This document shows, piece by piece, positions 37,988 through 48,225 of a stretch of DNA of 64,000 nucleotides. The DNA comes from Halopseudomonas pelagia (lineage in GTDB: Bacteria > Pseudomonadota > Gammaproteobacteria > Pseudomonadales > Pseudomonadaceae), in assembly GCF_009497895.1 (NCBI RefSeq), contig NZ_CP033116.1, positions 3,162,001-3,226,000 on the forward strand. The letters run 5' to 3'. The position numbers and the translations under genes were made by a program. The notes under the pieces were generated by a model. That model had not been told where the DNA came from. It saw only the letters and a program-made list of their open reading frames with translations, and did no database searches. How positions within the stretch are numbered: the stretch's first letter is position 1; the number at the start of each line of letters is the position of its first letter.

Positions 37988-38740
37988 TCAGAAAATTACG
38001 CAGAGGGCCACCAGCAGCAGGGCTTCAGCCATTTCCAGCACGGCGCCGGCGGTATCCCCGGTGGTGCCACCCAAGCGCCTGATTATCACCCGGCGCCAAT
38101 AGAAGGTGAAAAGCACTACGCCGAACAATGGCAGTAAGCCGGCTGGTCCCCAGGCCACCAGAGCCAACAGCGCAATCACCAGTGCATGACCGAGTAATGC
38201 AGGCTTCAGCGAAGCGGGCGCGTGGGCCGCCAACTCTGCACCCAGGCCGCCGGGACGTGCGTAAGGAGTATTGATCAGCAGCGCCGGCAGCAGCAACCGG
38301 CCGATCCAGGGCGCCAGCAACAGTGCCAACCACGCCTGATTTTCCAGCAGGCTGACCAGCGCAGCGAACTTGAGCAGTAATACCAGCACCAGAGCCACCA
38401 CACCGATCGGGCCGCAGGCCGGGTCTTTCATGATAGCCAGCGTGCGGTCGCGATCACCGTGCCCACCGACCCAGGCATCGGCGGTATCTGCCAGACCATC
38501 AAGATGCAGCGCACCGCTGATCCACACCCAGAGACTGAGGATAATGGCGGCCTGCAGCAAGGGCGCAGCCGATATCAGCAACCAATGGGTCAATAGCAAT
38601 ACCAGCCCGATCAGCGCGCCGACCAGCGGGTACCACAACAGCGAGCGGCCGTTATCCTGCGCCGTAGGAAGAGAAGGCAGGCGCACCGGGAGGCGTGTGA
38701 GAAATTGCAGTGCAATCATCAGTGCCAGCGGGAGTTTCAT
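37988..38740 (-). CDS. cobS: adenosylcobinamide-GDP ribazoletransferase (cobalamin-5'-phosphate synthase)
   Basis: A 250-residue multi-span inner-membrane enzyme (CobV in Pseudomonas naming). It joins adenosylcobinamide-GDP to alpha-ribazole (phosphate), the last assembly step of the nucleotide loop. The signature HLDGLADTADAWVGG is at about 79-93, and TRLPVRLP is near the N-terminus. It is the last gene of the cobalamin operon and is coupled to cobC by a 4-base overlap. Confidence 0.93.
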   Translation of the reverse strand: MKLPLALMIALQFLTRLPVRLPSLPTAQDNGRSLLWYPLVGALIGLVLLLTHWLLISAAPLLQAAIILSLWVWISGALHLDGLADTADAWVGGHGDRDRTLAIMKDPACGPIGVVALVLVLLLKFAALVSLLENQAWLALLLAPWIGRLLLPALLINTPYARPGGLGAELAAHAPASLKPALLGHALVIALLALVAWGPAGLLPLFGVVLFTFYWRRVIIRRLGGTTGDTAGAVLEMAEALLLVALCVIF

Positions 38741-39303
38741 AACTGCTCCAAATCACCATCAGGATGACGACGCAGCAGCACTCGTTCGGCCAGTGCCACC
38801 TGCACCTGCAGCAGTTGTTCGCGTGGCAAGCCCTGCGCCCGCGCCAGCAACAACCGCATCACGCCACCATGGGTTATAACCAGGATCTTGTCGCCGGCAT
38901 GCCGCAGCGCCAGATCATCCAGACTTGCCAGCACCCGCTGCTCGAACGCCAATACCGGCTCGCCGCCGGGGGGCGTGCAGGCATAGGGATCCCGCCAGAA
39001 AGCCGCCAGGGTGTCGGCGTGTTCACGCATCAGATCGGCGGGATACTGGCCTTCCCATTCGCCGAAGTGCAGCTCACAAAGACCGGGCTCCAGGCTCACC
39101 GGCGTGCCAAGTCGCGCGCCTAGCTCGAAGGCAAAAGCCGCGCAGCGACGCAGCGGCGAACTGATGATGTGCTGCCAGGTCCCGGGGGACTGACAGGCCT
39201 GGTGCATTTGTTGCCAGCCAGCGGGCGTCAGTTCGTCATCCAGGCTGCCGCGCAAACTGCCGGCCAGGGCTGTTTCACCGTGGCGAAGCAGTTCGATCAG
39301 CAC
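38737..39303 (-). CDS. cobC: alpha-ribazole phosphatase, histidine phosphatase family
   Basis: A 188-residue phosphoglycerate-mutase-like phosphatase with the catalytic LRHGET motif at about 6-11 and a second histidine in ITHGGVMR near 143. In B12 assembly it dephosphorylates alpha-ribazole-5'-phosphate or adenosylcobalamin-5'-phosphate. The start is GTG at 39303, overlapping the cobT end by 7 bases. The subfamily call rests on position between cobT and cobS. Confidence 0.88.
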   Translation of the reverse strand: MLIELLRHGETALAGSLRGSLDDELTPAGWQQMHQACQSPGTWQHIISSPLRRCAAFAFELGARLGTPVSLEPGLCELHFGEWEGQYPADLMREHADTLAAFWRDPYACTPPGGEPVLAFEQRVLASLDDLALRHAGDKILVITHGGVMRLLLARAQGLPREQLLQVQVALAERVLLRRHPDGDLEQL

Positions 39304-40349
39304 GGCTGGCGATCAGAGACATCCGCTTGCGCGAAGGTCGCCATCTGGTTATGCAATGCGCAAGCTGCGCGTAGCAAAGGTACCGCCACCGCAGCACCGC
39401 TACCCTCGCCCAGGCGCATGCCCAGGTCCAGTAACGGCGATGCCTGCAAGGCTTGAAGCACCAGCGTATGCCCGGGCTCGGCGCTGCGGTGGCTGAACAG
39501 CATCCACTCGCGGCAACCCGGGTTAAGCCGGGTCGCGCAGAGGGCCGCGACCGAACTGATATATCCATCGATCAGCATCGGCATGCCGCGCTGCGCGGCA
39601 GCCAGATAGGCGCCGGTGAGCGCCGCTATTTCCAGTCCGCCCAGCCGTGACAGGGCCGCAAGCGGATCACGCAGATGCGCAGCGTGGCGTAACAATCCAC
39701 GCTGGATGACCCGCAGTTTATGTTCCATTCCGGACTTGCTCAGCCCGGTCCCCGGCCCTACCAGCAAGGCCGCAGGCCGGCCCAGCAGAGCACTGGCCAG
39801 CGCACAGGCACTGGTGCTGTTACCGATACCCATTTCTCCACCAATAAACAGATCGGCCTTGTCGATCGCCAGCACCGCCTCCTGGCCGACGCGTATGGCC
39901 TCGAGGCACTGCTCGGTCGTCATGGCCGGGGCACGGCAGAAGTTGGCGGTGCCCGGCGCAATAAAGCGATGCTCCACATTGCTCAAAGAGCGAATCGGCA
40001 CTGCCAGGCCCAGATCCATGACTTTCAGCGTCGCGCCCAGGTGCCGCGCCAGAACACAGATAGCGGCACCACCCTGGGAGAAATTGCGCAACATTTCGCC
40101 AGTTACCGACTGCGGGTAGGCAGACACGTTCTCGGCCATCACCCCATGATCAGCAGCAAAAATAGTGATCCAGGGCGCATCGATGGCTGGCTGATCCGAG
40201 CCTTGCATGGCTGCCAGTTGCACAGCCAGGGTCTCCAGTTGCCCAAGAGAACCTGTCGGCTTGGTCAGTTCGCTCTGCCGTTGCTGGGCTTCGAGAAGGG
40301 CTGCCTGGTCCCACTGCGCCACGGCTGCGCTCCACCATGGCCGGCTCAT
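39297..40349 (-). CDS. cobT: nicotinate-nucleotide--dimethylbenzimidazole phosphoribosyltransferase
   Basis: A 350-residue enzyme making alpha-ribazole-5'-phosphate from DMB and nicotinate mononucleotide. Motifs include TKPTGSLGQLE, FAADHGVMAENVSAYP, GGEMGIGNST and GEGSGAA close to the C-terminus. ATG 40349 overlaps the cobU stop as ATGA, and is preferred over an upstream in-frame start. Together with BluB it provides the lower ligand of true cobalamin. Confidence 0.95.
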   Translation of the reverse strand: MSRPWWSAAVAQWDQAALLEAQQRQSELTKPTGSLGQLETLAVQLAAMQGSDQPAIDAPWITIFAADHGVMAENVSAYPQSVTGEMLRNFSQGGAAICVLARHLGATLKVMDLGLAVPIRSLSNVEHRFIAPGTANFCRAPAMTTEQCLEAIRVGQEAVLAIDKADLFIGGEMGIGNSTSACALASALLGRPAALLVGPGTGLSKSGMEHKLRVIQRGLLRHAAHLRDPLAALSRLGGLEIAALTGAYLAAAQRGMPMLIDGYISSVAALCATRLNPGCREWMLFSHRSAEPGHTLVLQALQASPLLDLGMRLGEGSGAAVAVPLLRAACALHNQMATFAQADVSDRQPC

Positions 40350-40867
40350 GGAAGTGCTCCCTTCAAGGCCATCGGCAAACCGGCGATGCAAAACAACACG
40401 CGCTCACAGCGCTGCGCCAGCGCCTGATGCAGCCAGCCCGCCGCATCCACATAACGCCGGCTGAGCTCGCCCATGGGTACTACGCCCAGCCCGGTTTCAT
40501 TGCTGACCAGAATAATCCGGCCCGGCAGTGCACCAAGGCAATCGAGCAGGGCCTCGCGCTCGACTTCCAGCCGGGATTGGTCATCACACAGCAGCAGATT
40601 GGTCAGCCACAGCGTCAAACAATCGACCAGCAGGCAACGCTCGGTGGCGGCCTCGCGGCGTAATACGTCAGCCAGCGCCAGGGGCTCTTCTACCAATGCC
40701 CATTCGGCCGGGCGACTTTGCTGGTGTTGGCGAATGCGCTCGCTCATCTCGCCATCCAGCGCCTGACTGGTAGCAATGTAGGTCACCGGCCAGCCGCTGT
40801 CCTTGGCCAGTTGTTCGGCCAGCCGGCTCTTGCCGGAACGTGCGCCGCCCAGAATCAATTCTTGCAT
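40346..40867 (-). CDS. cobU: adenosylcobinamide kinase / adenosylcobinamide-phosphate guanylyltransferase
   Basis: A 173-residue bifunctional enzyme (CobP in Pseudomonas naming) that phosphorylates adenosylcobinamide and adds GMP. The P-loop GGARSGKS is at 7-14, and [15 protein letters not shown] and [11 protein letters not shown] follow. ATG 40867 has GGAG 7 bases upstream and overlaps the end of cobQ by 13 bases. Confidence 0.95.
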   Translation of the reverse strand: MQELILGGARSGKSRLAEQLAKDSGWPVTYIATSQALDGEMSERIRQHQQSRPAEWALVEEPLALADVLRREAATERCLLVDCLTLWLTNLLLCDDQSRLEVEREALLDCLGALPGRIILVSNETGLGVVPMGELSRRYVDAAGWLHQALAQRCERVLFCIAGLPMALKGALP

Positions 40868-42321
40868 GCAGGAACTCCACACAATTGCCGTAGCAATTCA
40901 GTATCCAGATGGGCTTCGACACTCTGTGCCAGACGCTCGATATCCCGTTCACGCAGCGCAGCGTAATCCAGAGCCTGCGCCTGCGCCAGCCCCGCCCACT
41001 GAAGTAGTGCCTGACTGGCCTGTGGCGATTCGAACAGGCCGTGCAGATAGGTCCCGGCAATCTGCCCATCTTCACTGAGAGCACCGTCGGCTTCGCCGCT
41101 GTCTAGATACAGTAGCGGGCGCTCCAGCGCCGGCCCTGCACTGCGCCCGGCATGGATTTCATAACCACTGACTTTTGCCTGATCTATCTGCAGTTGCCCT
41201 TCAACCCGTGTTAGGCGCTTGTGCGCCTGCAAGGTAGTGAAAAAATCCAGCAGCCCCAGCGCTGCTTCACTACCGGCCGGCCCCTCAAGACCCAGCGGGT
41301 CATCAATGCGCTGACCGAGCATTTGCAGGCCGCCGCAAATCCCCAACAACTTGCCGCCATAACGCAGATGGCGGGTGATCGCATGATCCCAGCCGTACTG
41401 GCGCAAAAAAGCCAGATCGGCACTGACGCTTTTGGAGCCCGGCAGAATGATCAGATCCGCTGGCGGAATCGGCTGGCCCGGCCCAATAAACTGTAGGTCG
41501 ACCTGCGGGTGTAGACGCAATGGGTCAAAGTCAGTGTGATTGCTGATACGCGGCAGTACCGGCACCACCACCCGCAGCGCATCAAGGGTCTTGGCGCCCT
41601 GATTGGCATTCACCGCATCCTCGGCCTCCAGATGCAGATCATGCAGGTAAGGCAATACGCCCAGCACCGGCTTGCCAGTGTGCGCCTCCAGCCAGTCAAG
41701 GCCAGGCTGCAACAGCGCGATATCGCCGCGGAAACGATTGATGACAAATCCCTTGATCCGCGCTTGCTCGCTTTCCGAGAGCAATGCCAGCGTACCGACC
41801 AGGTGGGCAAACACGCCGCCCTTGTCTATATCGGCAATCAGAATCACCGGGCAATCTACCGCCTCGGCAAAGCCCATATTGGCGATATCACCCGCCCGCA
41901 AATTGATCTCTGCCGGCGAACCTGCGCCTTCAACCAGGATGGTGTCGTAGCTCGCCAGCAAACGTTGGTGAGACGCCAGTACCGCGCGCAGGGCGGTGGG
42001 CTTGTAGGCGTGGTAGGCCACCGCATCCATGCAGCCAATCGCATGGCCATGAATAATGACCTGAGCGCCCACATCGGTATTGGGCTTGAGCAGCACCGGG
42101 TTCATATCGGTATGCGGCTCCAGGTGCGCGGCCTGGGCCTGCACCGCCTGAGCGCGGCCGATCTCACCGCCATCGACCGTCACCGCCGCATTCAATGCCA
42201 TGTTCTGTGGTTTGAACGGCGCCACCTTGACGTCCTGATGACGCAACCAACGGCATAGCGCTGTTACCAGTGTGCTCTTGCCCGCATCCGAGGTGGTGCC
42301 CTGAATCATCAGCGTACTCAT
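40855..42321 (-). CDS. cobQ: cobyric acid synthase
   Basis: A 488-residue glutamine-dependent amidotransferase that amidates positions b, d, e and g of adenosylcobyrinic acid a,c-diamide. The N-terminal ATP site is [10 protein letters not shown] (8-17). The C-terminal glutaminase domain has [11 protein letters not shown] with the nucleophilic Cys near 333, and YEIHAGRS. It has a 4-base overlap with the cobD aminotransferase gene upstream. Confidence 0.96.
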   Translation of the reverse strand: MSTLMIQGTTSDAGKSTLVTALCRWLRHQDVKVAPFKPQNMALNAAVTVDGGEIGRAQAVQAQAAHLEPHTDMNPVLLKPNTDVGAQVIIHGHAIGCMDAVAYHAYKPTALRAVLASHQRLLASYDTILVEGAGSPAEINLRAGDIANMGFAEAVDCPVILIADIDKGGVFAHLVGTLALLSESEQARIKGFVINRFRGDIALLQPGLDWLEAHTGKPVLGVLPYLHDLHLEAEDAVNANQGAKTLDALRVVVPVLPRISNHTDFDPLRLHPQVDLQFIGPGQPIPPADLIILPGSKSVSADLAFLRQYGWDHAITRHLRYGGKLLGICGGLQMLGQRIDDPLGLEGPAGSEAALGLLDFFTTLQAHKRLTRVEGQLQIDQAKVSGYEIHAGRSAGPALERPLLYLDSGEADGALSEDGQIAGTYLHGLFESPQASQALLQWAGLAQAQALDYAALRERDIERLAQSVEAHLDTELLRQLCGVPACKN

Positions 42322-43325
42322 ACGCCCGCCCTCGCTGGCGTGCTGAAATGCATATCAGCCAATGCCGCGTGCAACCGCTGCCAGGCGGACTCACTGCCGG
42401 GCAAACCGATGCGCAATGCCGCTGGCTGGTCGAACAATCTGAGCAGAATGCCTTGGCGGGCCAACGCCGCATGGATATCTGCGGCCTGGGGATGCGGGAC
42501 CCACTGGAACAGCGCGCAACCGCCTGCTGGGCTCAGGCCATGTTCGGTCAGCAACTCTACCAAGCGCTGCCCATCACGCCGCAAACGCGCCCGCCACAAA
42601 GTCTGCGTAGTGTGATCGGCGAGCACCGCCTTGCCCACCGCCCGTGCAGGACCGCTGACGCTCCAGGGCCCGAGCTGCCGCTGCAATGCGACGAGCATCC
42701 CTGCCTCACTCAGCACAAAGCCTAATCGCACGCCGGCAAGGCCGAAGAATTTGCCCAGCGAGCGCAGCACAATCAGACCTGGGCGGTCGCTGAATTCAGC
42801 CAGGCTGTGCTCCGGCGCGATATCTGCAAAGGCTTCATCGACGATAAGACACCCGCCGCGTCGGTGTAACTGCTCGTGCCATTCCAGCAGCGTTTCAACA
42901 TCGATCTGAGTGCCGGTTGGATTATTCGGATTGACCACCACCAGCACATCAAGACGCTCCAGATGGCTGGCTACACCAACCTGATCCAGGCCGATAGTCT
43001 CGTGCCCCGCCCTTTCCCAGGCGTAGCGATGTTCCGCATAGCAGGGTTCGATAAAACCCACGCGAGCGGATGCAAACAGCTGCGGTAACGTTTGAATCGC
43101 CGCCTGTGAGCCTGCCACCGGCAGCGCTTGGGCGGCACCGTAATACCCCGCGGCAATTGTCTCCAGGCCGTCGCCCTCCTCCGGCAACCGTGCCCAGATG
43201 GCCGGGCCCAAGGCCGGCAGCGGCCATACATAAGGCGCCAGCCCGGTGGACAGATCAAGCCAGTCCTCGACGGCAATGCCGTAGTGCGCTGCGGCCTGGC
43301 GTAACCGACCGCCGTGTTCAAGCAT
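42318..43325 (-). CDS. cobD: threonine-phosphate decarboxylase, PLP aminotransferase fold
   Basis: A 335-residue class I/II aminotransferase-type enzyme (called CobC in Pseudomonas). It makes (R)-1-amino-2-propanol O-2-phosphate for the cobinamide arm. NPNNPTGTQ near 154-162 and the PLP lysine region [18 protein letters not shown] near 205 are visible. It overlaps cbiB by 8 bases and cobQ by 4. Confidence 0.93.
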   Translation of the reverse strand: MLEHGGRLRQAAAHYGIAVEDWLDLSTGLAPYVWPLPALGPAIWARLPEEGDGLETIAAGYYGAAQALPVAGSQAAIQTLPQLFASARVGFIEPCYAEHRYAWERAGHETIGLDQVGVASHLERLDVLVVVNPNNPTGTQIDVETLLEWHEQLHRRGGCLIVDEAFADIAPEHSLAEFSDRPGLIVLRSLGKFFGLAGVRLGFVLSEAGMLVALQRQLGPWSVSGPARAVGKAVLADHTTQTLWRARLRRDGQRLVELLTEHGLSPAGGCALFQWVPHPQAADIHAALARQGILLRLFDQPAALRIGLPGSESAWQRLHAALADMHFSTPARAGV

Positions 43326-44256
43326 ACAAAAGCCCCCAGAGCACCGCGAGTGTCAGTAACCAGAGCACTACACCCTGGCGGACCAGCTTTACGGCGCGAT
43401 CAATATCCTCAGCCTTTGCCTGCGGCCCGGCGCCCAAAGTGGGCCGCTGGTGCAGCTCGCCCTGATAAATTGCCGGCCCACCCAGGCTGACATTCAACGC
43501 CCCGGCCCCGGCGGCCATCACCGGACCGGCGTTGGGGCTGTCCCAGGCCGGCGCCTGGATGCGCCAGCAGTGCAATGCCTGGCGTGTACGCCCGCACAGG
43601 GCATAGGTCAGCGCAACCAGCCTGGCCGGCAGATAATTGAGCGCATCATCCAGCCGCGCCGCGGCCCAGCCAAACTGGCGAAACCGCGCATTGCGGTAGC
43701 CCCACATCGCGTCCAGCGTATTGCTCAAGCGGTACAGCACCACACCCGGCGCACCTAGCAGGGCGAACCAGAACAGCGCGGCAAATACTGCGTCGCTGCC
43801 GTTTTCCAATACCGACTCGGTAGTGGCGCGAGCTATGCCCTCCTCGTCCAGCTCATCGGTCTGGCGGCTGACCATATAGCTCACGCGCAATCGCGCCTCG
43901 GCCAGATCACCCTCGCGCAACGCCTTAATGACGGGTTCGGCATGCTCAGCCAGGCTGCGTAGTCCGATGGCCAGGTACAGCAGCAGCAATGAAAAAACCC
44001 AGCCAATGATCGGCAAGCTCGCCAGCGCCCAGGCGCCCAGCGTCAGCGGCAGCACCGCCAGGGCCCAGGCCAGCAACCCGCGACCACGCCGCGCGCTATC
44101 GCGGTTCAAGGTGGCTTCCAGGTAATCGGCAAAAAGACCGAAGCCGACCAGCGGGTGCCAGCGTTTCGGTTCACCCAGAAAGTGATCAAGCAGTAGCGCA
44201 CCGATCAGCCAAGGGGCGCTCAGCACGGCGGCGCTCAGCACTGACGCTGATCCCAT
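43318..44256 (-). CDS. cbiB: adenosylcobinamide-phosphate synthase
   Basis: A 312-residue inner-membrane protein (CobD in Pseudomonas naming) with four or five helices. It attaches the aminopropanol group to adenosylcobyric acid. [19 protein letters not shown] near 21-40 and [18 protein letters not shown] near 150 are family signatures. The 3' end of the preceding BtuF-like gene overlaps its start by 22 bases. Confidence 0.94.
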   Translation of the reverse strand: MGSASVLSAAVLSAPWLIGALLLDHFLGEPKRWHPLVGFGLFADYLEATLNRDSARRGRGLLAWALAVLPLTLGAWALASLPIIGWVFSLLLLYLAIGLRSLAEHAEPVIKALREGDLAEARLRVSYMVSRQTDELDEEGIARATTESVLENGSDAVFAALFWFALLGAPGVVLYRLSNTLDAMWGYRNARFRQFGWAAARLDDALNYLPARLVALTYALCGRTRQALHCWRIQAPAWDSPNAGPVMAAGAGALNVSLGGPAIYQGELHQRPTLGAGPQAKAEDIDRAVKLVRQGVVLWLLTLAVLWGLLYA

Positions 44257-45032
44257 TGGCGGATCAACTCATGCAACTGGTCCAGCCCGATGGTCAGCGC
44301 CGAGATGCCGGGCTGCAGAATATCCGGCGATTTTATTTCGAACAGCTGCTCATTGCTTAGCGCCGGAATCCCCGGCCAGCCGGGCCGGTCAAACAGATGT
44401 TCAGGCCGGAAGCGCTTGCCGCACCAGGAGCCGATAATCAGATCCGGCGCGCGGCGCACCACTTCCTGCGGGTCAGTGATATAGCGCTGTTTGGCTTTCG
44501 GGTGGTGACTGAGCTCGGCAAAACAGTCTTCCCCGCCGGCCAGTTCGATCAGCTCGCTCACCCAGCGAATGCCGGAAATCAACGGACCATCCCACTCTTC
44601 GAAATACACCTTGGGTCGACGGGTCAGTTGCGCTGCCTGCTGGCGCACCCTATCCATGCTCAGCTGCAACTCAGCAACCAAAGCCTCGGCTTTATCACCG
44701 GCGTGCACCAACGCGCCCAGAGTTTCGATCATGCGCAGGATGCCGGCGATATCGCGCTGATTGAACAGGTGAACTTCCAGCCCCTCGCGGGCCAGTTCCG
44801 CGGCCATATCGGCCTGCAGATCACAGTAGCCAAGTACCAGGTCCGGCTTGAGTGCGAGAATCTTTTCGGTCTTGGCACTGATAAAAGCCGAGACCTTGGG
44901 CTTTTCCTTGCGGGCCTGCGGCGGGTGGACGGTAAACCCGGAAATACCCACAATGCGATCCTGTTCGCCCAGGCGATACAGCACTTCGCAGGTTTCGGTG
45001 GACAGGCAGACAATGCGTTGCGGGCCTTTCAT
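44235..45032 (-). CDS. BtuF-like cobalamin-binding protein without signal peptide
   Basis: A 265-residue protein of the periplasmic-binding class III fold (BtuF/FecB family): [29 protein letters not shown], then [12 protein letters not shown] and [13 protein letters not shown]. The protein begins directly with the fold; there is no signal peptide or lipobox, so as annotated it would stay in the cytoplasm. ATG 45032 overlaps the bluB stop (ATGA) and has GGGAG before it. No BtuC or BtuD gene is nearby. It may bind a corrinoid intermediate in the cytosol. Confidence 0.8.
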   Translation of the reverse strand: MKGPQRIVCLSTETCEVLYRLGEQDRIVGISGFTVHPPQARKEKPKVSAFISAKTEKILALKPDLVLGYCDLQADMAAELAREGLEVHLFNQRDIAGILRMIETLGALVHAGDKAEALVAELQLSMDRVRQQAAQLTRRPKVYFEEWDGPLISGIRWVSELIELAGGEDCFAELSHHPKAKQRYITDPQEVVRRAPDLIIGSWCGKRFRPEHLFDRPGWPGIPALSNEQLFEIKSPDILQPGISALTIGLDQLHELIRQWDQRQC

Positions 45033-45676
45033 CACAGCTCCCATTTATCTGTAAATAACAGTTCGGACAGCGGCCTGGGGTTGGTCCAGCCTTGCTCGAC
45101 CAGCATCGGCTCGGCGTAGAACGCTTCAACCGGGCCCAGGCACAGCACCGCCACCGGTTTGGCATCCGCCGGCATGCCGAGCAGCTCTGCCAGCGCCTGC
45201 GGATCGAACAACGAAACCCAACCCAGGCCTAGCCCTTCGGCACGGGCAGCCAGCCACAGATTCTGAATTGCGCAGGCGACCGAGGCCAGATCCATTTCCG
45301 GCAGCGTCCGGCGGCCAAACACATGTTGCTCGCGGCCGTCCGGCAACGCAGCTACCAGCAACTCGGCGCAGTCGCGAATGCCTTCAACCTTGAGCCGCAT
45401 AAAATCCTCGGCACGTTCACCCAGTGCTTCTGCGGTGCGCTGCCGCTCTTCCTCAACCAGCTGATGAATGGCGGTGCGTAAACCCGGCTGGGTAATGCGT
45501 ACAAAGCGCCAGGGCTGCATCAGCCCGACACTGGGCGCCTGATGGGCGGCTTCCAGCAGGCGTGACAACTGCTCAGCAGGCACCTCACCGCCGCTGAAAT
45601 GGCGCATATCCCGCCGTTCGCGAATCGCCCGGTACACCGCCGCACGCTCGGCGTCGGAGAAATCCGCTGTACTCAT
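45032..45676 (-). CDS. bluB: 5,6-dimethylbenzimidazole synthase
   Basis: A 214-residue flavin-destructase of the nitroreductase fold. It consumes FMNH2 and oxygen to give DMB, the lower ligand of cobalamin. RRDMRHFSGGEVP near 22-34, the following helix with APSVGLMQPWRFV, and GWVSLFDP are typical. Its presence implies aerobic DMB synthesis. It sits 13 bases after cobB and is coupled to the BtuF-like gene. Confidence 0.93.
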   Translation of the reverse strand: MSTADFSDAERAAVYRAIRERRDMRHFSGGEVPAEQLSRLLEAAHQAPSVGLMQPWRFVRITQPGLRTAIHQLVEEERQRTAEALGERAEDFMRLKVEGIRDCAELLVAALPDGREQHVFGRRTLPEMDLASVACAIQNLWLAARAEGLGLGWVSLFDPQALAELLGMPADAKPVAVLCLGPVEAFYAEPMLVEQGWTNPRPLSELLFTDKWEL

Positions 45677-45689
45677 GGGCGCATGCCGT

Positions 45690-47006
45690 TCATGGGCAAA
45701 ACAGAGCCGCTGCCGCCTGGGGGTTGCCCGGCAGATACAGGTGGATATAAGACGCCGTCAGCCGCCCGATCCGCCATACCGCCTCGGCGGTGCGCTTGTA
45801 ATTCGGGCATTCGCCGCGCACCAGCGGCTCCAGTTCACATTCGATGGAGGAATGATGAAAGGTATGCCCGCGTAAGGTGCCTTCCGGCAGCGCAACTTCC
45901 TGCAACGCCAGCGCAGTCAGGCGCTTCTGCATGGTCGCACGACCCGGCAACAGGCCGACCAGCTCGGCGCTTTGCCCCTCGGCATCCGTCAGTGATTCGC
46001 ACAGATAGAGCATGCCGCCGCATTCGGCGTGAATCGGCTTGCCGGCATCATGGTGCTCGCGGATAGCAGCCTGCATCGCCTGGTTGCCGCCCAACTCGGC
46101 CAGATGCAGTTCGGGATAACCGCCCGGCAGATACAGGCTGTCGATCTCGGGCAGTTGGGTATCGGTCAGCGGCGAGAAGAACAGCAGCTCCGCGCCCAGT
46201 TGCGCCAGCAGATCCAGATTGGCCTGGTAGATAAAGGCAAAGGCGCTATCCCGCGCCACACCGATACGTACGCCTGCCAGCGCTGCACTAGATGTACCAG
46301 CTGGAGCAGCCTCCGGCGCGCTGAAGCGAATCGGCGCAGGTAACTGGGTATCAGCACTGGCCAGTAGCGCATCGGCTGCCGCATCCAGCCGGGCATCCAG
46401 ATCCGCCAGCTCATCCGCCTGCACCAAACCCAGATGCCGACTCGGCAAGCCGATGGCTTCACTGCGCGGCAGCGCGCCGAACCAGGCACAACTATCGGGC
46501 AGGCAATCGCGCAGTATCTCGCCATGCCGGGCACTGCCAACCTTGTTGGCCAGCACCCCGGCAAAGGGCAAGCCAGCCTGATAGCTCGCCAGGCCGTGGG
46601 CCATGGCGCCAAAGGTCTGGGCCATGCCGGAGCCATCGATCACCGCCAGCACCGGCACCCCAAAGCAGCGCGCCAGATCCGCCGCTGAGGGCGTACCGTC
46701 AAACAGCCCCATGACCCCTTCAATCAGAATCAGGTCGGACTCGGCGGCCGCCTTGCTGAGTAGCTTGCGGCTTTCCTGCTCACCGATCATCCACAGATCG
46801 ATCTGATAGACCGGTCGCCCGCTGGCGCGCTGCAGTATCATCGGATCGAGAAAGTCCGGTCCGCACTTGAACACCTGCACCCGTTTGCCCTGCCGACTAT
46901 GCAGCCGGGCCAAGGCTGCGGTGATGGTGGTCTTGCCCTGCCCTGAAGCAGGCGCGGCGATCAGCAGTGCCGGGCACTGCTGCTCTGTGACGACGGATTC
47001 GGTCAA
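45690..47006 (-). CDS. cobB: cobyrinate a,c-diamide synthase
   Basis: A 438-residue amidotransferase. The N-terminal ATP site APASGQGKTT is at 18-27, and the glutaminase domain has HAECGGMLYL with the active Cys near 332. It makes the a,c-diamide. The length and the linkage with aerobic-type cob genes favour cobB over hydrogenobyrinate-specific forms; the exact substrate depends on whether the ring is made aerobically. The start appears to be TTG at 47006, overlapping the cobO stop (TTGA); no closer in-frame ATG exists near the N-terminus. Confidence 0.93.
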   Translation of the reverse strand: MTESVVTEQQCPALLIAAPASGQGKTTITAALARLHSRQGKRVQVFKCGPDFLDPMILQRASGRPVYQIDLWMIGEQESRKLLSKAAAESDLILIEGVMGLFDGTPSAADLARCFGVPVLAVIDGSGMAQTFGAMAHGLASYQAGLPFAGVLANKVGSARHGEILRDCLPDSCAWFGALPRSEAIGLPSRHLGLVQADELADLDARLDAAADALLASADTQLPAPIRFSAPEAAPAGTSSAALAGVRIGVARDSAFAFIYQANLDLLAQLGAELLFFSPLTDTQLPEIDSLYLPGGYPELHLAELGGNQAMQAAIREHHDAGKPIHAECGGMLYLCESLTDAEGQSAELVGLLPGRATMQKRLTALALQEVALPEGTLRGHTFHHSSIECELEPLVRGECPNYKRTAEAVWRIGRLTASYIHLYLPGNPQAAAALFCP

Positions 47007-47614
47007 AACTCCACTCCCTTCTGCGCCTTGATGCCGGATTTGAATGCATGCTTAACCACGCCCATCTCGGTCACGGTATCGGCAGCGTCTATCAGAGCCG
47101 GTGGCGCGCCACGACCGGTGACCACCACATGCTGGGCCATGGGTCGCGAGCCGATATCCTGTAATACCTGATCCAGCGACAGGTACCCGTATTTCAGCGC
47201 AATATTCAGCTCATCCAGCACCACCAGCGCTACCGTGGGATCGCTCATCAGTTCCACCGCCACCGCCCAGGCGGCTTGCGCCTTGGCGATATCGTCCTGA
47301 CGGTCCTGGGTTTCCCAAGTAAAGCCGGCGCCCATGACGTGGTAGCGCACCTGCTCGGGAAAGCGCCGGAAGAAGGTTTCTTCTCCGGTGCTGCGCGCGC
47401 CCTTGATAAACTGCACGATGCCCACTTGCAAGCCGTGACCCAGACTGCGAGCAGCCATGCCGAAGGCCGAACTGCTCTTGCCTTTGCCGTTGCCAGTCAG
47501 CACCAGCAGCAGGCCGTGCTCTTCCTGAGCCTGGGCAATTTTCTCGTCGACAATGGCCTTCTTGCGCTGCATGCGCAGCCGATGACGCTCGTCGCGTTCG
47601 GCGCTATCGCTCAT
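47003..47614 (-). CDS. cobO: cob(I)yrinic acid a,c-diamide adenosyltransferase
   Basis: A 203-residue CobA/CobO-type ATP:corrinoid adenosyltransferase. The P-loop TGNGKGKSSSAFG is at about 40-52, preceded by a basic helix (RHRLRMQRKKAIVDEKI). VVLDELNIALKYGYL and VVTGRGAP complete the family pattern. ATGA-type overlap ties it to the small membrane gene upstream, and its stop overlaps the cobB start. Confidence 0.95.
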   Translation of the reverse strand: MSDSAERDERHRLRMQRKKAIVDEKIAQAQEEHGLLLVLTGNGKGKSSSAFGMAARSLGHGLQVGIVQFIKGARSTGEETFFRRFPEQVRYHVMGAGFTWETQDRQDDIAKAQAAWAVAVELMSDPTVALVVLDELNIALKYGYLSLDQVLQDIGSRPMAQHVVVTGRGAPPALIDAADTVTEMGVVKHAFKSGIKAQKGVEF

Positions 47615-48186
47615 GCCTGGCGGCCTTGCTGCGCCTCACGCACCGCATAAACACGCATAACGATATAGATCACCGCAGCCGCACCCACATACAACGCCAT
47701 GCTGCTCAGGTATTGCGGATAGTAGGTTGCGATGCGCTCAAGCATGCCGGAGAAAGTCGGGTTGTCGTAACGGCCGGAGAAAAAGTAGAAACCGCCGCTG
47801 GAAAACAGCTGACATACCAGTGCGCTGCTGAGCACGGCAGGGATCAGTACCAGCAGTGAGCTCAATTGCTCACGGTGCCAGCGCGCATACAGGCGGCCAC
47901 CGAACCACAGCGCAGCATAGGCTGGCAACAGCATCCAATAGGCAACAGTCATGCAATGATGCCCGGCGTTGGTCCAGCCCACGCTCATAATGTCCATAAA
48001 GGTGGTTTGCAAAAACAGTAGAGGAAATACCCAGCGCGGCTTGAGCAACACACCGGCGAGGAAGAACACCGCCCAGGACGCGCTGGGCAGATTGACCAGG
48101 CTGAAATGGCTGCCACGGTTCATGGCGACCAGCAAAACAAGTACGATACCGATAGCCACCTGGCTACGTCTGGACAGTTCTAACAT
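47611..48186 (-). CDS. small multi-span membrane protein in the cobalamin operon, candidate corrinoid transporter
   Basis: A 191-residue protein with about five or six membrane helices: about 10-27, 32-50, 53-70, 80-97, 108-128 and 158-177. Loops hold SVGWTNAGHHCMT and GGFYFFSGRYDN. The size and the hydrophobic helix pattern resemble substrate-binding (S) components of ECF vitamin transporters, though no family motif was recognised. It lies between btuB and cobO under the cobalamin riboswitch, with a strong AAGGAGG site 7 bases before its ATG. No BtuC/BtuD or ECF ATPase gene is in the window. A role in carrying B12 or a precursor across the inner membrane is inference. Confidence 0.6.
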   Translation of the reverse strand: MLELSRRSQVAIGIVLVLLVAMNRGSHFSLVNLPSASWAVFFLAGVLLKPRWVFPLLFLQTTFMDIMSVGWTNAGHHCMTVAYWMLLPAYAALWFGGRLYARWHREQLSSLLVLIPAVLSSALVCQLFSSGGFYFFSGRYDNPTFSGMLERIATYYPQYLSSMALYVGAAAVIYIVMRVYAVREAQQGRQA

Positions 48187-48225
48187 GGGTCATCCTCCTT
48201 GGATGGTTTTTAAGAAACAGGCGCT

